A stretch of 64,000 nucleotides of DNA from Triglochin maritima (lineage: Eukaryota > Streptophyta > Magnoliopsida > Alismatales > Juncaginaceae): NCBI GenBank assembly GCA_963682175.1, contig OY821772.1:18034743-18098742 (forward strand), given 5' to 3'. Position numbers and translations under genes: made by a program. The notes under the pieces were generated by a model, which made no database searches, was not told the origin of the DNA, and saw only the letters and a program-made list of their open reading frames with translations. Numbering within the stretch: position 1 is the stretch's first letter; every line of letters begins with the position of its first letter. This document shows, one piece after another, positions 12,019 through 24,071 of the stretch.

Positions 12019-12664
12019 AACCGGAAGTTCATAAAATCATTAACTAGCAATGTCTAGCAAGTAATTGTTATACGTGTTTATTGATCAGAAATGAGTGACT
12101 AAGTCTTGTATTACTTGACATAATACATGTACATAACATAAAGTGGAGATCTCCACAAGATAACATATATTTGAGCTCAACTCACACCAGAAGCGTGGAC
12201 CAGAACATATATTATCTGTGGAAATGAAAATAAAAGTTGACTTATTACACCTCCTGAAGATATTATTCCGGAAGAATATAAACCCAGTAAAATAAAAGCA
12301 GTTTCTAGCAAATGTAACAATTCTGGGAATACATAACGGTCAAATCCTAGTGTTTGGGGAAACAACAAGGAATTGATTATTATAAAAGTTGAAATCAACT
12401 ATGTTGATATGAGAGAGAAACATAAAATAATTGAAGTTATTGTCGACAACTAATTTGCCTTCTTAGTAGCATGATAATTCAACAGAAAATCTGGATCCAG
12501 AACCTATAATATTATAAGAATGCCAGAAGCATTCAAATTTGAAATGAATAAAAGAAGGTCAACAATGTAAAACTAGACTTGCTTAATAAACATATTGTTT
12601 GGACCTGTAGTTCTGGTTTTTGAAGAATGCTAATAGAAATCACATTACAATAACATGGTGGTAC
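12019..12664 (+). other. Eroded interior of the outer element (third part)
   Basis: No gene seen. AT-rich residue of the outer retrotransposon between two solo LTR insertions. Confidence 0.4.
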
Positions 12665-12669
12665 ATTAT

Positions 12670-14231
12670 TGATTGATTCATTTTATATTAAACGCAAGTG
12701 CACGGCCGCGTTGAAGCAGTGGCAAATACGGGTCGATCCACAGGGAGGTGTGTCGACTTTTGTTTTGTTCGAAGGCGAGTGGTAAAGAAAGGAGAGAAAG
12801 GTTGGTTACACTAAACTACACTACAATGCAAAAAGGAAATGGAAGATAAGCAATAAAACTAAACCCCATAGGAGGTAGAGAAATAATGTCAATATAAAGA
12901 TGTGTGTGTGTGTGTGTTCAATTATGCTCCTCACAACATGTAGTGCATGAAATCATAAAACTAAATCCAACTTTGCCTCCACATGAAATAAGATAAGACT
13001 ATATCGTTAAAACATACAAGACAATAATTGGAATGAAGCTAAATGAACTCATGTATAAAGACTAGACCCTACTATGCCTCCACATGAAATAAGATAACCC
13101 AATATCATTAAAACATACAAGACCTTAACCAAGGTAAACGCAACAAGAGTACATACACTACAAATTGTGTTTCCAATATTAATTTCATCCATATCCTCAC
13201 CTTATCATTTCCCATAAAATAGGTCCACTAATCTAAGCATAAGCTAAGCTTCATTCAAGAGCATTAGCATATCAAAGATAAGAGTAAAATCTCATTAGAT
13301 GGTTATGGAAATCATATAAGGCTCAAGGGATTAAGATAACACACACCTAATACACTACATGATCATATCACATATTTCTCCACCCCCAAATGGGGATGGA
13401 ACTACTCACTAATCATTACACTACATACATTAACGAAATGAAACATTATACTGAAAGGAAATTTAACTAAGCAAGAAAGGAGAATTAAAGAAGCTTAAAA
13501 GGAAAGGAAAGACTAAACAAGCATGCCCAAATTAAAAGACAAGATTAAAAGAAACTAGAACAATTATTTTACTAACAATGACTCACATTGAAGGTAGCAT
13601 TCTTCTCCACTTTGAGTTTTGCTTCAAGGCTTACTCCTTAGTAGAGAGAATGCCACCAAGCAATGGGTAGTTTACAATGGAAGGTGAAGAGTTCTATTTA
13701 TAGCCAAAGAAAAAAGGCAATCCGTGACAATCCCCCGATGTGGGACTAAACAAATACCAGAAATAGACTAAATACACACTAATACACAACCCAACAAAAT
13801 CTTAGCGGATTCGGGCCAAAACATACCGCCAATTAGCGTTCTTGGACCGCCAATTGGCGGTCTATATGATTTGGATCCCACTGGATTTTCTTCTGGGCTT
13901 TTCTTAATGTATTTGTTGGTCTTGGATGCATCTACTTCGCTTGTTGGAGCTCCGACCCGAATAGAATTGCCAAAATACTCCCCATGATGGTGTGGAGTTT
14001 TCTGTTTTGCTCTATGGTCCTTTGGTCTTACGTTCAGGTCCTTCTTCCTTGCATCTTAGTTCCTAGGTCTCACAATTCAGTCCTTTTTCCCTGCTTTTGG
14101 GTCCTTTCATGCTTCATCTCTTCAAACCTATTTATTTCTGAAATTCAAACATAAAAATCGTCACGTAGCATTGCTTAAGTGTAAGATAATGGATATAAGA
14201 TACAAATCTAAGCATGAAATGATGTCAATCA
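12670..14231 (-). repeat. Solo LTR of the Ty3-type family, with perfect target duplication
   Basis: 1562 bp, starting TGATTGATTCATTT and ending GATGTCAATCA on +, with identical flanks ATTAT (12665-12669 and 14232-14236). Orientation is minus: the TATA box CTATTTATA (13694-13702) is reversed, and related copies at 57152 and 63204 sit next to a polypurine tract and a primer site in that orientation. It contains the conserved TACGGGTCGATCCACAGGGA block, a (TG)n run at 12901-12918, a perfect palindrome at 13846-13861 and a degenerate second palindrome at 13825-13840. Confidence 0.88.
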
Positions 14232-14236
14232 ATTAT

Positions 14237-15267
14237 AAAGCAAGTAGACACGAGTTTTTCGCATGCCAAACATCCATTATGATGTTACTTATTCTCTCGA
14301 AATGTATAATATTACTTTATGTTATCTGATCATTATGACATAAATATAGATAATCATATGAGAGATGTTGTGACTGCAAATTTGTATAAGTCATTTGATA
14401 TTGATATGAGAGTCCTTGAATGTCTAAATTGCCCAAGGCAAATTATAATGAAGATATGCGGTATAATTTATGAAAATATCACTATATGAACAAACAAAGA
14501 GAATGTGCAGATCATCTCGAAGAATGATATCAATGGAACTCCTGAAGTGATTAAACGCCCGTGAAATATTTAAATGTAAATTTTGAAATAAATGACTAGA
14601 GAAAAAAATCAACTATTTTTCGACTTGCAGTTCGAACACTCTGCAGAAGAGAATTGTTACAATTACTCAAATATATAAAGATATATTATACAAATAAAGT
14701 TCACGTCGAAAGCACAACAATGATAGATTGTTTGTACTGTGTAAACAAAAATCCAATTATATATATAACTAAAGAGCTTTAATTTGGATTTGGACCTGAA
14801 GTCCATTTTCTAGAATGTCATAAAATATATTGCATATAAAACTAAACCTAATACATTCACAATGATTGTTTATGTAGAGATAATATTTCTTCAAAAATAT
14901 GCAAATGACGTTCAACATATATTTTTCGTTACCTCTTTACGGATCTATCAATTTACTTACTATATTCATAAGATAAAGATTTACTTCGGTGATGTCTCCT
15001 ATATGTATGATCCACAACAACAAAAGTTCACAAATTATTTTGTGTTATTGTGAAGTCGTTGCAATCTTATGCAAGTTGGTGAATAACGAATCAGGGGGAA
15101 TGAATTTCTAGTTATCATCCCTGAAGTACGATTATGTCTGAAGGATAAAGCCTAAAAGGCCTATAGTTGTACTTTCACCAAGTTTTTGTCTCATGGGATT
15201 TTACCTGACAGTTTTTAACGATGAAGATTGAAAAATGCATAACAAAATGTGATCATTTAAGGAAGAG
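14237..15267 (+). other. Eroded interior of the outer element (right part) and polypurine tract
   Basis: No domain can be read. The last nine bases (AAGGAAGAG) are the likely polypurine tract. The order of sequence suggests that the former RT/RNase H region lay here, but this is inference from position only. Confidence 0.45.
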
Positions 15268-15524
15268 TGTTATGAAACAAGAAAAATATTATATGGATGA
15301 GTCACATTATCACTTGGTGTTACAACTTCTTGTAACCTCCACATTCAAATGCAATGTAATTCTCTCATTAATATATATTATATGTTTCATTTATTAGCTT
15401 GTTATTGCATTGTAACATCTATGTTTCTTGTCTATATATAGAAACTCATTGTATTGTTTATGATATAGCAACGAAAGTATTCAACATTCTCCCCAAAAAA
15501 TCGCCATGTCTTCATTTCATAAGA
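15268..15524 (+). repeat. 3' LTR of the old outer element
   Basis: 257 bp, aligned with 2060-2319 from TGTTATGAAAC through TATATATAGAAACTC to TTTCATAAGA. The terminal CA has mutated (AAGA instead of AACA). Confidence 0.75.
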
Positions 15525-16397
15525 ATATTCTTTTTTGTAACAAGTGTGGAAAATCTCTTGCCTGTCTGCCTAAGGTTTAAGTTTCTCGTTAATTAGTGGT
15601 TGATAGTAAGCAGTTGACCATAGATATTTAGCCTCGAGGGAACAACTGCAGTTGGATTTAAGCTGTCCAATGTGTCATATGACTCATGCGTGACATTGAA
15701 GTAGAAGTTGTTTTCACCTATTACGCAATTGCAACACATTTTGGGAAAGTGTGTATTGGGATGTTAGCTTGGTAATTGACAATGGCGAGTTTGTTCGCAC
15801 CACAAATAATAAACTTGGCATCAACGAACGGAACCTCCTCAACATTGCTTTTATCTGGTCAATCTGGCTAGAAAGTATTAATGCAAGATCCTTCTACGAA
15901 GAGGACCCTCTTAGAAGAACAGCCTAACCATGCTTTTGAGCTTGTTATTTTTTTAAAAGGAAACTTGGAAACGTCTAGGGATGACTTCGAATAATCCATT
16001 GCAACAAAGAGATCAAGACTTGCAATTAGTTTGAGCATTGCTTGCAACACTATAGCAAGTCAAGAGCTAAGATCATGGAACTGTTGTATTTTGGACTGTC
16101 GTCCTTTATTTGTTGTTTTACATTCTTGTAAGAGTATCATAGTTCACTGTAACTAAAGCACTTTATTTAATGGTAATCACCTGCATTTGTGAACAATAAC
16201 ATTCTTACAGTTGCGAGGTAGACGTTCAAATGGTAATTAAGAACATAATCAGTTAGCTAGGGGAAAAAAGATTAACACATGATGGTCGTGATTCGGTAAT
16301 AAAGTAATTACTAATTCTTAATTGATATGTTTTTGCTAAATGAATCATATTATAAAAAAATCACAATGATTCACAACCAATGTTTAGCAGGCTGATG
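15525..16397 (+). other. Unassigned sequence with a short coding-like start
   Basis: An ATG at 15783 opens a 29-codon frame beginning MASLFAPQ, Ser/Thr-rich, that stops at 15870. Further weakly coding-like sequence follows with stops. The composition resembles an organelle transit peptide, but no homologue is recognised and the frame is short. It may be a gene fragment or chance. The rest of the interval shows nothing. Confidence 0.25.
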
Positions 16398-16405
16398 GTA
16401 ATACA

Positions 16406-17019
16406 TAGGGGTGTCAACAGATTGGATACGAATCGGATATACGTATATCTGTATTCATATCCGCATGAAATTTACGGATTCAGATACAAATTGTTTGCGG
16501 ATATGAAAAGTTTAATCCGTTCGGATATTTAACGGAATCGGAACGGATAATATCCACATCCGTAAACATAATTCCCCACCTTGTAACATTTTTCATTTTT
16601 ACTTAGACAAATTCTCATACATAGTCACATTTATAACTTTATTTGGTTTCAAATATTAATTTACTTTATCTTAACTTCTAACTCCATATTCTGAAAATGA
16701 TATGATAATCAATGCTTGAATAAATATGATCAGTAGATGTATTTTTATTTGAATAAATAAATTTAAATTATGTATTCAAAATATAATCACACAATGTTGA
16801 AATATGAATACTTTTAGGTATAATAATGTATTGCGTAAATATATTATACAAATATGGATATTGATCTTATAATACAGATATTCAATCACCAATCGGATGT
16901 ATCAATATCCATATTCGCATTTCTCGAACATTACACGAATCGAATATTATTCGGACTGAATATTTTTTGAATCGGACGCGAACGAATTTTTGAATTTCGA
17001 AAGTCCATTGACACCCCTA
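16406..17019. mobile_element. hAT-type MITE with 8-bp target duplication
   Basis: Terminal inverted repeats TAGGGGTGTCAA and TTGACACCCCTA bound 614 bp of AT-rich sequence with no coding capacity. The flanks are identical 8-mers GTAATACA (16398-16405 and 17020-17027), the length produced by hAT transposases. The interior repeats CGGATAT/ATATCCG words in inverted order, so the transcript could fold into a long imperfect hairpin. It sits in the 3' region of the TraB-like gene: the right duplication ends 3 bases before the stop codon complement at 17031. Confidence 0.92.
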
Positions 17020-18448
17020 GTAATACAACTTTAAGAACCCTTAATAGTCAATATGCTATTAGCCTGCATCCCTGCTTTTTTTTCCAGAACCTGATTGTCA
17101 CCAATTTCCTCCAAATGCTTCTTAATTCCAATGATGTGTGGTCCTTGCTGACAACTGCAACCACTGACAAATGGTCCATAGCAACTTTTGCTAGAACAGA
17201 TGACATATATCTGAATAAATGGGAAACAGTAAGACAAACAAATTTATAAAAAGGGCAGGGAAAATGAGGTGGGTTCTCAACAAATTCAGAAAAAAGTACT
17301 GAAAGCATTTGGGCAGATTAAGGTAAATAAGTGCCATGTCTTTGGGATGTAGTGCTATATAAGTTTTTTTCTAGAACAAATAACCTAAAATCGACATATC
17401 TAAATACATAATACATTTTATTTTAAATGAAATGGGAAACATAAGGGCCAAATTGCTAGCAAATATAGCCGATCCATCTAATACTAAATATTTGACTGCA
17501 TATTACTTAGATTATCAACAACTATACGAGTATAAATGGTACTTACAGGTCTCTTTCGTGTATCGCTGGCTTCTGAAGAGTAGGGAATGCCTTTAGTTCG
17601 TCTAGCTTTTGATGAACAAAGTCATTGATTTTAAAGACTTTGTTTTCCTGAAAACAGAAAGTTCCATCAGTAAGTGAAAATATCTCCTGAAGTATGTAAG
17701 GTTTACTTGTATTAATCTATACAAAATTAGTAAGAAAGAGAAAAAAAACTAGAAGAGAATTAGCACCTTTCCGTATTCCATAAACCAAATAAGAAGGTAA
17801 AATGACAGTTTTATGAATTCCAAAATGTGCATCGCCAGCATCCCCTCTAGTATCTTCTGTGTACTGTGATCTGTGTTTAAGAAAAAACTGTTGTCAAAAA
17901 AAAAGTATCAAAATTTTAATTTGCCTATTGTAGTTATGCTACAGCCGACTAAATAAAACAAAAACTAAAAGCAAAGATAAAGTAGAACACTCAGAACACT
18001 AGTCACCTCAAAACAATAGATGGATGTGTCTTTGTAGCTTGAAAGGAAAAGTTTCTGAACGGGGGCGTTTTAAATGAACAACTTTCCCAATATGAAGGTA
18101 AAAGGAACACAAAAGGCACGGTAAGTGTACGTGTGAAATCAGATGAAGTGCAAATTGAGAATGACTGACATAGATAAGAGAAAAGGATGAGACAAACCTG
18201 GAATGGACGATCACCAAGTACCACCTTGCAACCATTAGCCACTGCCTCTTCAAATGCTACACGGAAGACAACATTGGGAGCATGAACTGCTTTATATCCT
18301 ACACGACCAAAATCAACAAATAAAATCTGACAAGACAGAGAACTTGTTCAAATCTCATTTTACTCATGCCATCACGACCACAAATTTAAAATTGTGGGGA
18401 AAAACAGACTATGGATATTTGTAGCTTTAATACACCATTTCCGTGGGA

Positions 18449-18568
18449 ACATGAACATCAACATAACCCCAATGCCTCAGAAGAGGCTCCCGCCTAAGCG
18501 AGGTAAGGAGGGGTCGGATGTACGCAACCCTACTACTGTAAAACAGTGAGGTTCTTTCCAATTGACCC
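18449..18568 (-). mobile_element. tRNA-derived SINE fragment
   Basis: The minus strand carries the body shared by many angiosperm SINEs: a GAAAGAACCTC block, TTGCGTACATCCGACCCCTC, then GGCATTGGGGTTATGTTGATG at the 3' tail. The tRNA-like head with its A and B boxes is incomplete. It lies in an intron of the TraB-like gene. No clear target duplication was found. Confidence 0.65.
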
Positions 18569-19079
18569 AAATGATGCAAATGCAACTGACCATCTACGAT
18601 TCCACAATAAAAGAAATGCAGATCGTTTAACTAACCCTTTGATATAGTCCATGATGCTCCAAATGTCAAAAAATAACTTAATTTTTGACACAGTGGAAAT
18701 GGACAAACACCAATTCTGTGGGGGAAATGAGCAGAAATCTTATACATCATTGTAAGATTCCACCACGGTTTGAGCAATGTAGATTCACCTATGGGTGCTT
18801 AATAAAGGTTAATTGTTTAAACTACACAAGATGGGTCAGTAATCGGTATTAGCAGGGAACTGCAGATATCAAATGGCAGTATTCATGTTTTCCTTTTTAT
18901 TCCAAGCTAACTCCTTTTACCCCTCGGGGACGGAATAAGCCTGTTGGATTGTGTTGCATTCATAGGGTTCCACTTTAAGTGGGGTTTTTTTGTTCACTTT
19001 GTAGCGAGTTTGAGTATGAAAGATTAAACCTTCGTGCTTCCTCCTGCGTGAAGGTTTTTTATGATGTTTAAATTTACAT

Positions 19080-19480
19080 TAAGAAGGTACTATTATTCAA
19101 AAGCAACTATGAATACGGAGCAGATGTTGACTTTTCTAACATTTGTATCATACTTGTATAGCAACTATGAATACGTTTATTTGTCGGTTTTTATAATATA
19201 TAACATATAATATAACCATATTTGGACTTGAATGGATGCGGACGACAATCGAATACAAATATTTATCGGATATTATATTTTTTAGCTTATAACTTATGAA
19301 AAATCTTGAAATTGAGAATTCAAGACATGAATACAAAGCGGTATTATCATATCTACTCTTAGCACCGTCATTATCATACTTGTTACCACATATAAATGGA
19401 TACCATATTTAATGATTATATTCTACTAAACGAATTTGAATGTCTGTCGAAGCGGATATTATCCGGACCATTTTCACCCC
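19080..19480. mobile_element. Decayed hAT-like MITE remnant in an intron
   Basis: The right end reads GGACCATTTTCACCCCTA, matching the inner and terminal sequence of the MITE at 16406-17019. The interior has the same CGGATATTAT/AATACAAATATTT words. The left terminal repeat and the 8-bp duplication were not found. Confidence 0.4.
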
Positions 19481-19485
19481 TACCT

Positions 19486-21286
19486 TATATATCTTGAAGT
19501 GCATGAAGTGGTTCAGCCATTTGCATCAGTGAGTGAAATTTGTTGCTTTGATGCGTCTAGGTAATATTAGAGGTTATGTGGAAGAAAAGTAAAAGTGCTT
19601 CTTTATCTAAGTAGAACAAAGCCACAAATATTTTGAGAGAAGTAGCTAAAGTTAAGAAGCAAAAGATTATCATAAACATTTGAGCAACTTAAGGAGTTCT
19701 CGGTGTTACCACCCACTTGATTGCTTCTACAATTACTCAATGTTTTCATAGAAACACTTAATGTTCATCTGATAATCTGCTATGAGAACCAAAGTAGACG
19801 TTGAAATGGCCAGTGCAGCGGTTCAACTAGTTTGATTAGTTAGGGAACAACGATGTCAACATGACATTATATATATTAGTATAAATTAGAAAACCCGTAT
19901 AAAATGGAAAATAGGGAAAAGTAGGAAATTGTGCACGCAAAGATAAAAAGAAAAAGCACACAACACGGAAAACATCTATAAATCGGATGTTCATTTGCAA
20001 CCTAACTGGATATCCATTTACAGAATCTTAACCACTGGTTCAACGAGCAGATTCAATTGCTGATCAGAGCAACTATGGTTTTGCCCACCTAGATTAGACA
20101 AGCCACCTTACTGGTTATGAACCAGTCGGTCCAGTCTGGTTTTCATAATCATGGTAACAACTAGAGTGTCCTCAAAATTTCAAATTATTTGTTTGATGAA
20201 GGGTTTCGGATCATGACAAATGCTTTCAATTATATTGGACTTGATTTTGATGTGTTTTTCGACAATGATGAAAGTGAATAAATGTGGAATTCGGGTGTGT
20301 AAATTTTGATTTGAATTAATGATGAGTATGGTAGTTGGTCGATTGTGTTTTCAATGCAGGTACAGTTGCTCTAAATATGATCTAAATATATGATTTAAAA
20401 CTCAAGAAGTGATACAGATATGGGACACCTCTTGGGTAAGATTAATAATTTAATATCACCCATAAAAATAGAGATCCTAGGCAAATTGGCTAGGTATATC
20501 AGTAAACCAGACTTTGCATTCATAATAAAATAGAGAAGGTGAAGCTGCTAGAGCACCCTACCTAAAGAGAAGGTTGGTTCTTTCGTCAAGTGCTTATTTT
20601 GCATCCACCAGGTCAAAGCACAATGCAGTCATTTGAGAAACAACTTAAGACTTATCTTGGGCCCTTCGCGTTCTACTTATACAGCCAAAACAATTATTTT
20701 TAAGATCTGGAATTCTCGAGGACCCTAACCACTTTTGGATGATAGGCTGCATTCCAAAATTGGATGGGACCCAGTCTATTTTCACTTATGCATATTTTCC
20801 CAATACTTAAGGCTTGGACTTGTGTTTTTAGGTTGTATAATCAAAACCCTTACCAGTTGAGCCATGCCTAGCAGTTGTCATCAATCAAACGCATTTTACG
20901 GTTATATTTAGATATGGATGAACTATCCACAAAAAGACTACACAACTATCTGCTTGAATAACATTATTCATGTTAAGTTTTGGTTGTTTGAGATGCACGC
21001 ACTGTTCATTCTGATGGAGCTAAATATCTTTTATATTTTTGCTATTTCAGATTTAACAAATTAAATTAAAATGATCCATAAAACCTTTTAGGCTTCTTGT
21101 TTCTTGTGAACTTGTACAAATTTGTCACGCTATGGATCAAGGTCCAAACGGAAACAATATTTCCATATAAGCTTGTAACAAAACAGTAAAGCTACATATA
21201 TCTGACGCAATTTTTCCTGTGCTGAGCAATAATCCCTTATAGAGTTTTTAGGAAGCATTGATGTTGATATAACAAGATGCACGTAC
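19486..21286 (-). other. Intron sequence of the TraB-like gene, no gene seen
   Basis: No coding motif or complete repeat is recognised. A missing TraB segment would be expected here, but no exon could be identified. Confidence 0.4.
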
Positions 21287-22301
21287 CTGTGATGTTTCCT
21301 GATCAAATTTCCGACTAGCACATAATTCAAGAATGACAATCTGAGAAAAACTGCTGATCAGAGATACATTATCTCCAAAGTCAAATGGGACAACATTATA
21401 AAAAAATCAGTGTGCACATATATTTTCAAGATAATGAGAAAAAAGAACATCGAACATTGGCATCTCTGCACAGATTCGCCAGTTAGTTGACATAAACAAG
21501 TAACCAGAAAATTATCCAGAAAGGCTAAATTGGAAAAATAGTGTAGTTATTAGCATCTTAAGTAATAGCTTCAGTTCATCAGTTTCTGCAAAATGAAATG
21601 GCAGCTGATAAGTAGGCTTTGATGGAAACTCACACATTAGCGAGGAATATGATGTAGCTTAACTAAACATATATAATATATGGCTTCGAACATAATGGTA
21701 TTGGTAGGTGATACCACACCAGAACAGATTAGACAAATAGTCATTAAGCACAAGCTACATGTTTTAGCATACAAAGAATTCTGAAGGAAATGTCTTTTTT
21801 TTCTTGCCTTTTCAACTACTTTTCTATTGCAACTCAAATTCCTTTTTGTTGAAGAACCTTAAGTATTAATACTTTTTTGACACTTGTCCTTTGTTTAGAA
21901 TGAAATTTTTGGATCACAGCAATATAGCATACACAATCTTTAGTGACAATGAAGCTTGATCTGAGAACACTCAAGTCCAACATGAACTGAATGTTATGTA
22001 GGTTACGTATGAGTATACACATCCCAGACTTCACAACATGAGGATCCTTGTGCACCAAGGTTGCCTTATTATCGTTTACCATGCATCTAAAGAGGATGTT
22101 GGTTAAATATTGCTTTTAGATATTAAGACTAAAAATGTCATAAAATGGTTAACATAACGAATTATCATTTCGTACACTTATTAATCCATATCAAAGAATA
22201 ACCAGAAGTCACTTCAGTCATGTTTCCAAAAAAAAATCTTTTGTAAGACATACCTCTGGCTTCAAGTGTTTCATGATGGTTTTAACATCGTGGATGGACT
22301 T

Positions 22302-23780
22302 CTACAACAACACATACAAAGAGATTGTGTAAACGTATGAGAAAGAAAAATCATTTTACAACTAAAGAATATTTCTACGCACAAAACCAACAATGTGATC
22401 AAGGTTCAGGAATGTGTGATGCGAATGCGATGCAGCAAGTCATCGCACAAGAATATGCGGTCTACGGGAATTGTACAGGCACATACCGCATATGCAGTAT
22501 AAGACTTAAATAATTACATAATATTTATATTATTTATATTTATTAAATATAAATGTCAAATGTATGTGCATAAAATAATATTAGGCTAAAAAAATGTAAA
22601 ATTAATTACAACTATATGACTAAATTTAACAAACCACTACTGGAAGAAAATTTTGAATTACAAACATCAAGAAATAGATAAACATATTCCAATTTCTTAA
22701 AGTAGAGATTCTACAAAAGAAACAATAGGGAATAACTACGGGTGCAGAATGGGGGTTAGACGTCTGGAGGTGGCCAGTCGCAGATGGAGTTGAGGGTGGG
22801 TGGTGGAAGTTTGTTTTGGGCTGGCTAGCACAGATTCTTCAAGACCCAAGCCACCCCCGCACAGGGTGCGAATGCGGATGGCGTATCGGATATGCCATGT
22901 GATGAATCCTACAGTGGTAGAGGTTGGGTGCCGGAGTGGATGTGGTGCCAATATGGAGAGGATTTGAGGGGATAGGTGAGTGTGGCGCCGGTTTGGGTAA
23001 ATTATTAGGACTTTTAGGGTTTTCGCAATTTTTTTAATATCTAATTTCTTTTCTGAAAATCTCCCAACCCCTAACCCTAAACCTTCCTACAACCGACAAC
23101 TAACCACAACCCAACAACAAAAAAAACCCCTCCCACGCCTCCGACCACCACCTACTCTAGCCACTGCCACCTCCGTCTGCTACAATGTCCATTTTTTATG
23201 TTTATTTTCTTTCAGTTCCTTGTCGAATTATATTTAACCTTTTCAACCTTCTTAAATCATTGTAAATTGTGATTTTAGTACTCACCTCCAAAATGCCAAC
23301 TTGGTGATGTGGTGAAGTGTAGGAGGTGATTTGGAGGAAGGTAGTGAAGTCTTAGAGCCTATAAGGGTTCTTTAATTTGCTTTTGAGAATAGAATTTTGA
23401 TTGAGAAATATATTGAAACACTTAAATTATTGGAACTGCAAATCTGCAAAACTTTGCTTTTGCAATAATTGGCATTTGGAAAACCTTGGAATTAAATCGG
23501 AGTTTTAAACTAAGAATATTCCCGAAACAGCAACTAAGAGTTCTGGTAATTTGTTATCATCATAAGTTTCAGAAAATATGTCATTCCCTTAAACTATAAT
23601 TCTTTTTAAATCTACCGATCAAAAATAAAAAATACGAAAACAATTCTTTCATACACACATACCAAATGGGTCTGGTACTAACGCCCAAAATGCCATTCAG
23701 ATCACAACAACAGAGAAATAAATATTAAAACGAAATCAGAACAAATCCCAAACAATTCCACCCAAAACAACCAAAATCAC
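22302..23780 (-). other. First intron region of the TraB-like gene, no gene seen
   Basis: AT-rich blocks (22510-22570), a GC-richer block (22736-23000) and C/A-rich sequence (23060-23170) occur, but no coding motif. The exon carrying the GTAH motif of TraB proteins was looked for here and not found. Confidence 0.4.
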
Positions 23781-24071
23781 CTCATCGCGACGAACAGCGA
23801 CCAAGTGAACATCACACGAACGGCACGTCAAACTCTTCACGCCTCCCGGAATCTCCGCCACCACCGGCTCGTTCCTTTCCGGTCGCGGAGGCGAGCCGGA
23901 GTTGATGACGTAGTAAGGGGTGGCGGAGTCGTGGTGGGTGTAGCAGTTGAAGGAAGCGAAGGGGTTGAGGTTTGGGGTGTGGCGTTTGGAGGTGGAGGAA
24001 GAAAAGGGTTTGGGGTTTAGGGTTTGGAGGAGTTGGCGCGAGAGGAGGAGAAAACGGGGAACGCGATTCAC

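Larger units (their letters stand above)
2060..15524 (+). mobile_element. Old Copia-like LTR element hosting three nested insertions
   Basis: Two related short LTRs (2060-2319 and 15268-15524) lie in direct orientation. Both begin TGTTATGAAAC, share a TATATATA block and CATTGTATTG, and end near TTTCATAA. A purine tract (AAGGAAGAG, 15259-15267) immediately precedes the right LTR, as expected for a polypurine tract. Flanking pentamers are ACATC (2055-2059) and ATATT (15525-15529), which differ by two C-to-T changes and could be a decayed target duplication. After subtracting the insertions at 5364-10653, 11021-12013 and 12670-14231, about 5.6 kb of interior remains, with no readable gag or pol frame. 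The Copia assignment is inferred from the short TG-starting LTRs only. Confidence 0.7.
17031..24071 (-). pseudogene. TraB-domain protein gene, split and decayed
   Basis: Seven exons can be proposed on the minus strand: 23781-24071, 22254-22301, 21287-21340, 18198-18326, 17767-17856, 17547-17647 and 17031-17210. Most inner junctions are GT...AG and keep phase. The first exon encodes an Arg/Ser-rich N-terminus beginning MNRVPRFLL, resembling a mitochondrial presequence. Later exons read KTIMKHLKPE, IVILELCASR, FRVAFEEAVANGCKVVLGDRP, AFPTL...HERDLYMSS and LSVVAVV...GIKKHLEE, the order seen in plant TraB proteins. Decay signs: the GTAH motif expected after the first exon is missing, the GKGH motif of the last exon reads SKDH, and an extra AC (plus-strand GT inside 17133-17142) shifts the frame. 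The segment between the LELCASR and FRVAFEEA exons is much shorter than usual. Joining the first exon to the rest is inference. An expressed variant using unseen exons cannot be excluded. Confidence 0.7.

Noticed and set aside
12670..14231. DNA transposon with inverted ends TGATTGA...TCAATCA
   Set aside because: The inverted match is short, duplications are 5 bp, a TATA box is inside, and related copies sit beside a primer-binding site (63178) and polypurine tract (57153), so it is an LTR.
15783..15872. Host gene with transit peptide
   Set aside because: Only 29 codons before a stop, no splice donor or recognisable continuation; kept only as a weak note.
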